A DNA stretch of 8,296 nt from Clostridia bacterium (GTDB taxonomy: Bacteria > Bacillota > Clostridia > Oscillospirales > CAG-272), in contig JAFTHJ010000121.1 of the NCBI GenBank assembly GCA_017457465.1, positions 1 through 8,296 of the forward strand. The letters are read 5' to 3'. The notes beneath the pieces are model-generated. The model had not been told where the DNA came from. It saw nothing but the letters and a program-made list of their open reading frames with translations, and did no database searches. The stretch's first letter is position 1; each line of letters opens with the position of its first letter. Positions 1 through 5,860 of this stretch are shown here, piece after piece. Position numbers and translations under genes: made by a program.

Positions 1-1
1 C

Positions 2-2188
2 GACGAAGAAGCGGACGATGTAACGGCTTCTATATCGAGCTTCTATTTTAAAATGAAAAACGAGTATAAATTAGATATTGCTTTCGGCGTTGATATTGAA
101 GTAAAAGAAGGAACCAAAGAGATAATATTCGGCGCAACGAACAGAAGTACCGATAAGAACCACAGATATTCCGATTTCAGTATTGATTACAAAGACGGTA
201 ATCTGTATATTTGTGGTGGAAGTGCAGAGGCGATAAAAGCTGCTACGGAATGGTTATGCACTGAATGTATATCTGACGGTGTGGTTTCTCTTGAAAAGAT
301 TCCCTATGAATATAACGCTACCTATGAGCTGGAAAATTTGAAGGTGTGCGGAGTTGCACTGAGTGAATTTGGCTTTGAGGAAGACGGAAAGGGTTTGACC
401 GACGAAATTAAGAAGTGGGCAGGTCCGAAAGCAGGGTTGCGCAAAAATGCAGAGAACGGATACAAGATAAAGGTCGTAGAAGATACAACGCTGTATCTGA
501 ACGAAGTGGGAGTTGAGCTGATAGGAAAGGACTTGCTCCTTACAGCTTCCTCACATCTCGGAAATCCGAGTGTTGTGGTAGACTATTTTTTGAACATGTT
601 AAAGAACAGTAGTGGTAACGAGCTTGATTTTAACAAGAGAGAACTGATAGAAATGCCTAAGCCTGCTACTTCTCTAAAGGATGTAAGAGAAGTAAGTGCC
701 GAGAAAATAACGGTATCTGCGCAAGCCCAAGGGACTTATAAGGTTGGAGATGAGGTGATATTCGTTTGCACACTGAAAGCCGACGATACGATAGTGTCTT
801 GCCCGAAATTCGCTTGGACGGCAAAGACCGCCGACGGTAAAAACTATTCGGGGGAAGTTGACGGAGCACATGGTAAAATCGTTATCAAGATTCCTGCAAC
901 GGGAGTAGGCGGAATGGATCTTAAAGTTCTTGTAAAGGACGAGAATGGAGCGCTTATATCCTGTGTACAGCAGTCGGAGGAGTTTGACAAGGATCCCGTG
1001 TTTAGCATTATTATAAAATCCGCCGATGATAAATCATTGTATATGAAGGATATCCCCGAATGCTTTGAGACTACGCCTATTGTTTATGTAGTAGGCACAA
1101 ATTATCAGATCATGGTTCCTGTGACGCAGGAGACACTCATGTGGGTTGAGGTTGACGGCAAGCTCTTTTACGATGATGTAAACGGAATACTGCGTTCCAA
1201 TACCACTACGCACAGAATGACGGTGCCGCAGGCACTTCTTGACGGCGCGGGTGAATACAAGATATGCTACCGAATTGTCAATGAGAGACGACCGTACAAT
1301 TCCAATGTCAGCGAGGTTTTTGAATATGTATCGGTATTCAAGCCTGTGACATCGGAAAATCCGAGATTTTTCTCTATTGCAGATGCGCACAATGAGGTTG
1401 ATAAGCCCGTGGCTGCCGCAAAAGCGTTTGGAGAAATAGATTTTCTGATATTGAACGGTGATATTCCCAACGATGCGGGAGATATCAAGAATTTTTCAAC
1501 GATACACAGAATAGCGGCGGAAATAACAAACGGCGAGATCCCCGTAGTGTTTGCTCGCGGAAATCACGACATGAGAGGAATATACGGAGAAAACATTGCG
1601 GAGCATACGCCAACTGATAATGGTAATTCCTATTTTACCTTCCGTCTCGGAAAAATCTGGGGAATCGTACTCGATTGTGGTGAGGATAAGCCTGATAATC
1701 ATTCAGAGTACGGACATACCGTTTGCTGCGAGGAATTCCGAAAGAGACAAATAGCATTTATAAACAGTGTGATTGCTAATGCAGAGAATGAGTATGATGC
1801 AGAGGGTGTAGAGTATAGAATGGTTGTAGTTCACGATCCATTTACCGAGTATAAATCGAATCAGTTGTCCGAGGCGGATTTGGATACTTATATGAAATGG
1901 GCAAGTCTATTGCGCGAAGATGTAAAACCCGATGTTATGATAAGCGGTCATGTGCATCAGGCTTATATTACCAATGTGGGAGATGAGCTTGATAAATTGG
2001 GTCAAGCTTGTCCTGTAGTAGTGGGAAGCGCACCGGGAACAAAAATTTCTCTCGCTCCTCGCGGAGTATGGGTTAAGGATGTTTATGTTGGTGCTGGTTT
2101 TGCACTTAATGACGATGAATTATCTGTGGATTTCGTAGGTCATAACGGTATCTTATATCAGCATTCGGTTATATCTTTATTTGATTAG
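2..2188 (+). CDS. Multidomain calcineurin-like metallophosphoesterase, 5' partial
   Basis: Predicted metal-dependent phosphoesterase; substrate unknown. The catalytic domain is C-terminal. Numbering from the ATG at 53, it shows the complete two-metal signature: D444-A-H446, G-D470, G-N504-H505-D506, H594 (VVHDPF) and G-H633-V-H635. Two beta-rich Ig-like stretches precede it (about 214-320 and 320-437), an arrangement like purple acid phosphatases. The N-terminus (about 1-80) carries EIIFGATNR at 23-31 and a later ICGGSAEA stretch, resembling the alpha-glucuronidase N-terminal-like domain found before many Clostridia carbohydrate enzymes. The frame stays open from base 2 to the ATG at 53, the upstream codons read as plausible protein (ADDVTASISSFYFK), and no Shine-Dalgarno precedes that ATG. 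The real start is therefore probably outside the window; 728 residues are visible. Whether it has a signal peptide cannot be seen. It ends 8 bases before the glycyl radical enzyme and probably shares its transcript. Family call is strong; biological role is open. Confidence 0.88.
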   Translation, partial: DEEADDVTASISSFYFKMKNEYKLDIAFGVDIEVKEGTKEIIFGATNRSTDKNHRYSDFSIDYKDGNLYICGGSAEAIKAATEWLCTECISDGVVSLEKIPYEYNATYELENLKVCGVALSEFGFEEDGKGLTDEIKKWAGPKAGLRKNAENGYKIKVVEDTTLYLNEVGVELIGKDLLLTASSHLGNPSVVVDYFLNMLKNSSGNELDFNKRELIEMPKPATSLKDVREVSAEKITVSAQAQGTYKVGDEVIFVCTLKADDTIVSCPKFAWTAKTADGKNYSGEVDGAHGKIVIKIPATGVGGMDLKVLVKDENGALISCVQQSEEFDKDPVFSIIIKSADDKSLYMKDIPECFETTPIVYVVGTNYQIMVPVTQETLMWVEVDGKLFYDDVNGILRSNTTTHRMTVPQALLDGAGEYKICYRIVNERRPYNSNVSEVFEYVSVFKPVTSENPRFFSIADAHNEVDKPVAAAKAFGEIDFLILNGDIPNDAGDIKNFSTIHRIAAEITNGEIPVVFARGNHDMRGIYGENIAEHTPTDNGNSYFTFRLGKIWGIVLDCGEDKPDNHSEYGHTVCCEEFRKRQIAFINSVIANAENEYDAEGVEYRMVVVHDPFTEYKSNQLSEADLDTYMKWASLLREDVKPDVMISGHVHQAYITNVGDELDKLGQACPVVVGSAPGTKISLAPRGVWVKDVYVGAGFALNDDELSVDFVGHNGILYQHSVISLFD

Positions 2189-2192
2189 GAGA
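2187..2192 (+). promoter_or_regulatory. Ribosome binding site of the glycyl radical enzyme gene
   Basis: AGGAGA lies four bases before the ATG at 2197 and overlaps the stop codon of the phosphoesterase gene (TAG, 2186-2188). It is the strongest Shine-Dalgarno in the window. It fixes the start of the radical enzyme, and its overlap with the upstream stop suggests translational coupling. Confidence 0.75.
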
Positions 2193-2196
2193 ACAC

Positions 2197-4164
2197 ATGA
2201 AAAAAACACTTTATAATTATTACATAATCGACCGATTAAACAGAGGAATGCGTGTGAAGGTAGAAAAAGACCTCGGCGCGGAATACTCGGCGCAGGGGCT
2301 CTCGGGCGAGGAGAGAATGACTCGCAGATTTGAGTATCTCGCTTCTCTTGAAGTTCCTCACATACATAAGGACGAAAAGATAGTCCTTATGCGTACCGTC
2401 GCAAATCTGCCCGATGTATATACCGAGGCGGAGTGGACGGAGATAAGAAAGAGTCACTATATCCACGAGCTTGGATATGTGTCAAACCTCTCTCCCAACT
2501 ACGCGACAACTATCTCAAAGGGACTCCTTGCAGTAAGAGAAACTGCAAACGAGTATCAGGTCAGAATGATTGATGCTATTATATCTCTCTGCGACAGATA
2601 CCGTGCTGAAGCCGAGAAGATGGGCAGGGAAGATATCGTCGAGGTGCTTACCCAAGTACCAAGATACCCTGCAAGAAACTTCCGCGAGGCGTTGCAGTTC
2701 TTCCGTATACTTCACTACTCTCTGTGGCTTGAGGGGGACTACCATAACACCGTAGGACGCTTTGACCAGTATATGTATCCCTATTTCAAAAAGGACATTG
2801 AGGACGGCATATATACGAGAGAGACGGCGCTTGAGCTGGTAGAGGACTTCTTCCTATCCTTCAATAAGGACAGCGACCTCTATGTCGGAGTTCAGCAGGG
2901 AGACAACGGACAGAGCATGGTTCTCGGCGGTGTTGACGCCGAGGGCAACGATTGCTTCAATCTTCTCTCCGAGCTTTGTCTTGAAGCAAGCAGAAATCTA
3001 AAGCTTATAGACCCCAAGATAAATCTCCGTGTGTCAAGCAAAACACCCTTGTCCATATACGAAAAGGGAACCGAGCTTACAAAGGTAGGTCTTGGATTTC
3101 CTCAATATTCCAACGACGATGTGGTCATCAAAGGACTCGAAAGACTCGGATATTCACACGAGGACGCGTCAAATTATGTCGTTGCGGCTTGCTGGGAGTT
3201 CATAATTCCCGGCGTTGGAAACGATATAGCAAACATTGGTGCTGTCAATTTTCCAGCGCTTGTGGATAAGGTTATAAGAGAGAATATAAACGGTGATTTC
3301 GACACTCTTATTGGAAAAGTAAAGACAGAAATAAAGAATGAGTGCGACAAGATAAGAGAGAGCATAAATAATGTATGGTTCGTACCGTCGCCCATTATGG
3401 ACTTGTTCAGAGCGGATAAGAGATACAATAACTTCGGTATTCACGGTAGCGGTATCGCTTGCGCTGCCGATGCACTTGCGGCAGTGCAGAAATATGTTTA
3501 CAAGGAAAAGAAAGTCACCCCCGAAAGACTTATAAATGCACTTGACAGCGATTTTGCAGATGATGCGGAGCTTTTGCACCTGCTTCGCTTTGAAGCTCCC
3601 AAGATGGGAACGGGAAGTAAAGAAGCCGACGACCTTGGCGGTATGATTCTGTCGTCCTTTGCCGACGCTCTTGAAGGACATACCAACTGCATGGGCGGCA
3701 AATGGAGAGCGGGCACGGGAACTGCGATGTACTATCTGTGGCACGCAAGAGAGCTTGGGGCTACCGCGGACGGACGCCGCGCGGGCGAGCCCTTTGGAAC
3801 GAATTTCTCACCGAGTCTCTTTGCTCAGATACCAGGACCTATTACCGATATTGAGTCCTTTACGGCAAACGACCTCACGAGAAATATGAACGGCGGACCT
3901 CTCACACTTGAATTTGCGGCAGGTATATTCAACAGCCCTGAAAGCATACAGAAGGTCGCAATGCTTATACAGTATTTCATCAAGCGTGGCGGACATCAGC
4001 TCCAGCTCAATGCCGTTAATCTTGAAGCTATGAAAGAGGCTCAGGCAAACCCCGAAGCATACAGACAGCTTGTTGTTCGTATCTGGGGCTGGTCGGCATA
4101 CTTCGTAGAGCTTGACAAGGACTTCCAAGACCATGTTATGGCAAGACAAGAATACAATATATAG
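2197..4164 (+). CDS. Glycyl radical enzyme, PFL superfamily, substrate unassigned
   Basis: Oxygen-sensitive cytoplasmic enzyme that stores a radical on a backbone glycine and passes it to an active-site cysteine. The PFL-like barrel spans most of the protein, with GRFDQYMYPYF and ADGRRAGEPFG as family landmarks. The thiyl-radical cysteine is C332 in AACWEF, with E334 two residues on. This C-x-E pattern is typical of GRE dehydratases and lyases (glycerol, propanediol, choline and hydroxyproline enzymes). The adjacent Cys-Cys of true pyruvate formate-lyase is absent. The glycyl site is RIWGWSAYF with G631, 25 residues from the C-terminus; family members usually read RV-x-GYS, so W630 and W632 are unusual. 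At 655 residues it is shorter than the usual 750-850. The start is fixed by a strong ribosome binding site. The activase follows after a repeat. Annotating it as formate acetyltransferase would be wrong. Family membership is nearly certain; the reaction is unknown, and dehydration or C-O/C-C cleavage of a sugar-derived substrate is inference. Confidence 0.93.
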   Translation: MKKTLYNYYIIDRLNRGMRVKVEKDLGAEYSAQGLSGEERMTRRFEYLASLEVPHIHKDEKIVLMRTVANLPDVYTEAEWTEIRKSHYIHELGYVSNLSPNYATTISKGLLAVRETANEYQVRMIDAIISLCDRYRAEAEKMGREDIVEVLTQVPRYPARNFREALQFFRILHYSLWLEGDYHNTVGRFDQYMYPYFKKDIEDGIYTRETALELVEDFFLSFNKDSDLYVGVQQGDNGQSMVLGGVDAEGNDCFNLLSELCLEASRNLKLIDPKINLRVSSKTPLSIYEKGTELTKVGLGFPQYSNDDVVIKGLERLGYSHEDASNYVVAACWEFIIPGVGNDIANIGAVNFPALVDKVIRENINGDFDTLIGKVKTEIKNECDKIRESINNVWFVPSPIMDLFRADKRYNNFGIHGSGIACAADALAAVQKYVYKEKKVTPERLINALDSDFADDAELLHLLRFEAPKMGTGSKEADDLGGMILSSFADALEGHTNCMGGKWRAGTGTAMYYLWHARELGATADGRRAGEPFGTNFSPSLFAQIPGPITDIESFTANDLTRNMNGGPLTLEFAAGIFNSPESIQKVAMLIQYFIKRGGHQLQLNAVNLEAMKEAQANPEAYRQLVVRIWGWSAYFVELDKDFQDHVMARQEYNI

Positions 4165-4171
4165 TGAAGAG

Positions 4172-4255
4172 GTAAGAGTGAAAAGTGAATAGGTGATGAA
4201 GCTTTTCGCAAAGGCGAAAAGCCTCCAAACTTCTTCACTATTCACTATTACTTAT
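4172..4255. repeat. Imperfect palindromic repeat with hairpin core (REP/MITE-like)
   Basis: This fills most of the 103-base gap between the radical enzyme and its activase. The core is a perfect 9-bp stem, GCTTTTCGC (4201-4209) against GCGAAAAGC (4214-4222), closed by the four-base loop AAAG. The outer arms also pair imperfectly: AGTGAATAGGTGATGAAG (4184-4201) against CTTCTTCACTATTCACT (4230-4246), with one mismatch and one extra base. The right side leaves CTCCAAA (4223-4229) unpaired. The right arm is built of seven-base units: TTCACTA at 4234 and 4241, and the variant TTACTTA at 4248. No T-run follows the hairpin, so it is not an intrinsic terminator. Arms rich in GTGAATAGTGAA resemble dispersed intergenic repeats seen in several bacterial groups. 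No clear target-site duplication is visible. In the transcript it could protect the upstream message or lower activase expression, which is inference. Confidence 0.7.
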
Positions 4256-4267
4256 AACTTTGAATTT

Positions 4268-5029
4268 ATGAATGGTTTAATTTTTGATATAAAAGAGTTT
4301 GCCGTACACGACGGGGAAGGAATAAGGACAACCGTTTTCTTAAAGGGTTGTCCTCTCCGTTGCGTGTGGTGTCACAACCCCGAGGGATTATCTCCCAAAA
4401 AGGAGCTTTATCTAAAGCAAAATGGTTGTCTTGGTTGCGGCAGATGCAGTATTCCTTGCGACCACGAGGAGTGTCGGGAAATAGGTAGGTGTCTGCATGT
4501 TTGCCCTAAAAACCTTATAAGCGTTGCGGGAGCCCGGTGGGAGGCAAAAGCTCTTGCGGATAAGTTGCTCACCCATAAGAGCTTTTTTGATACAATGGGT
4601 GGCGGAATAACCCTTTCGGGAGGCGAGCCGCTACTTCAAGCGGACTTTTGCGTTGAGCTTCTTACACTTCTCAAAGGTCAGGTGCATACTGCCATTGAGA
4701 CTTCGGGATACGCAAAGAGTGAGGATTTCAAGAAAGTAATAAGCCTTTGCGATTTCGTGTATATGGATATAAAGCTTGCGGATAGTGAATTACATAAAAA
4801 ATACACAGGCGTTGATAACAAGATAATTCTCCAAAACGCCGAGTATCTAAAGCAGAGCGGCATACCCCATACCTTTCGTACGCCGCTGATACCACATATT
4901 ACCGACACGGAAGAAAATCTCTGGGAAATAAAAGGAATAGTTGGCGGCAGTTCGTGGGAAATGCTCCCATACAACCCACTTGCGGGCGCAAAGTACGCGA
5001 GCGTGGGGAGAAAATATTTTCTATCTTAG
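4268..5029 (+). CDS. Glycyl radical enzyme activase (radical SAM)
   Basis: Uses S-adenosylmethionine and an iron-sulfur cluster to abstract hydrogen from the glycyl site of its partner, almost certainly the enzyme at 2197-4164. The radical SAM cluster motif is C28-x3-C32-x2-C35 in GCPLRCVWCHNPE. LSGGEP, ETSGYA, DIKLAD and RTPLIPHITD are further family landmarks. Between them is a ferredoxin-like insert. The first cluster motif is complete (C54, C57, C60, C64). The second has C69, C75 and C79, but the position expected to hold its second cysteine is I72. The start at 4268 is chosen because the product then begins MNGLIFDIKEFAVHDGEG, the normal family N-terminus, giving 253 residues. An in-frame GTG at 4193 and ATG at 4196 lie inside the palindromic repeat and would add 25 residues not typical of the family. 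No good Shine-Dalgarno precedes 4268 (upstream bases are AT-rich), so translation may be weak, which would suit an enzyme needed in small amounts. Transcribed with its neighbours. Confidence 0.93.
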   Translation: MNGLIFDIKEFAVHDGEGIRTTVFLKGCPLRCVWCHNPEGLSPKKELYLKQNGCLGCGRCSIPCDHEECREIGRCLHVCPKNLISVAGARWEAKALADKLLTHKSFFDTMGGGITLSGGEPLLQADFCVELLTLLKGQVHTAIETSGYAKSEDFKKVISLCDFVYMDIKLADSELHKKYTGVDNKIILQNAEYLKQSGIPHTFRTPLIPHITDTEENLWEIKGIVGGSSWEMLPYNPLAGAKYASVGRKYFLS

Positions 5030-5038
5030 TTTGATTTT

Positions 5039-5043
5039 GAGGA
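5039..5043 (+). promoter_or_regulatory. Ribosome binding site of the esterase gene
   Basis: GAGGA sits seven bases before the ATG at 5051, in the 21-base gap after the activase stop. It supports this start for the alpha/beta hydrolase. Confidence 0.6.
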
Positions 5044-5050
5044 TAAAACA

Positions 5051-5860
5051 ATGAAAATCAAAAGAATAATGTTAAGCAAAAACAGTACAGATGTATATAT
5101 TGATGCTTACATCTCGGATAAAATAGAAGGCTTTGAGCGAAAAGCAATTCTCGTTATTCCCGGTGGCGGATATTCTGGAGTATGCTCAGACAGGGAGGGC
5201 GAGCCGATAGCGCAAGCGTTTATCCCATACGGTTATAACGCATTTGTTTTGCATTATACGGTTAATAAAAAGCACCCGTTTCCGACTCAGCTTATTGAGG
5301 TAGCTGAGGCTATTAAACATATAAAAGACAATGCTGAAAAATACGGAATATCAAAGGACAAAATTTTCGTTGTAGGTTTCTCGGCAGGCGGTCATTTGGC
5401 GGGCTGCTCGGGTATCCTTTGGAAACACCCTGAAATATATGAAAGAATATCCATGCCATTCGGATACAATAAGCCTGCTGGAATTATGCTGATGTATCCT
5501 GTTATTTCTACCGATTATCATGGGTTTTCGTTTAATAATCTTCTTTGTAAGGAGCAACCGACAGACAAAGACTTATACTCTGTCTCTCTGGAGAAGCATG
5601 TTGATTCCGACAGCGCTCCCGCATTTGTATTGCATACCGCAAACGATCAAATTGTTGATATTAAAAATTCTTTATGCTTGGCTAATGCTTATACAGATGC
5701 AAAGGTTGAATATGAATTGCATGTGTACCCAAATGGACCACACGGAATGGCACTTGCAAATCATATAACAGATTTAGGAAATAAACAGTGGAACAATCCT
5801 GCCATTGCAGAATGGGTAAGAATGGCAGCATATTGGGCAGAAAATGTCAAGGTATATTGA
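5051..5860 (+). CDS. Alpha/beta hydrolase, carbohydrate acetylesterase-like
   Basis: Predicted serine esterase of the Aes/acetyl-xylan-esterase-like group (COG0657 type), which removes acetyl or other acyl groups from sugars or small esters. The oxyanion-hole segment is G38-G39-G40-Y41 in IPGGGYSG. The nucleophile elbow is GFSAGGH with S111. D199 (HTANDQIVD) and H231 (PNGPHGM) complete the likely triad. At 269 residues it is the usual size for a single-domain enzyme of this group. The N-terminus shows no signal peptide or hydrophobic segment, so it should act in the cytoplasm, on imported oligosaccharides or glycosides rather than polymers outside. It follows the activase by 21 bases and overlaps or nearly abuts the alpha-galactosidase-like gene, suggesting the two act on the same substrate. 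Fold and triad are well supported; the acyl group and sugar are inferred from context. A peptidase or a lipase-like esterase is a less likely alternative. Confidence 0.87.
   Translation: MKIKRIMLSKNSTDVYIDAYISDKIEGFERKAILVIPGGGYSGVCSDREGEPIAQAFIPYGYNAFVLHYTVNKKHPFPTQLIEVAEAIKHIKDNAEKYGISKDKIFVVGFSAGGHLAGCSGILWKHPEIYERISMPFGYNKPAGIMLMYPVISTDYHGFSFNNLLCKEQPTDKDLYSVSLEKHVDSDSAPAFVLHTANDQIVDIKNSLCLANAYTDAKVEYELHVYPNGPHGMALANHITDLGNKQWNNPAIAEWVRMAAYWAENVKVY

Noticed and set aside
53..55. ATG at 53 as the true start of the metallophosphoesterase
   Set aside because: The frame is open upstream to the window edge with plausible protein sequence, and no Shine-Dalgarno precedes this ATG; treated as an internal methionine.
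3169..3744. 191-codon open frame on the minus strand
   Set aside because: Lies wholly within the well-supported radical enzyme gene; its translation shows no recognisable domain and looks like an antisense shadow.
2197..4164. Naming this gene pflB or pflD (formate acetyltransferase)
   Set aside because: The adjacent Cys-Cys needed for pyruvate formate-lyase is absent; the site is C-W-E.
4201..4222. Hairpin as a rho-independent terminator of the radical enzyme gene
   Set aside because: The stem is good, but the following bases are CTCCAAACTTCTTC, not a T-run, and the partner activase lies directly downstream on the same strand.
4193..4267. Activase starting at GTG 4193 or ATG 4196
   Set aside because: Those 25 extra residues are encoded by the palindromic repeat and precede the normal family N-terminus (MNGLIFDIKEF), so they are probably not translated.
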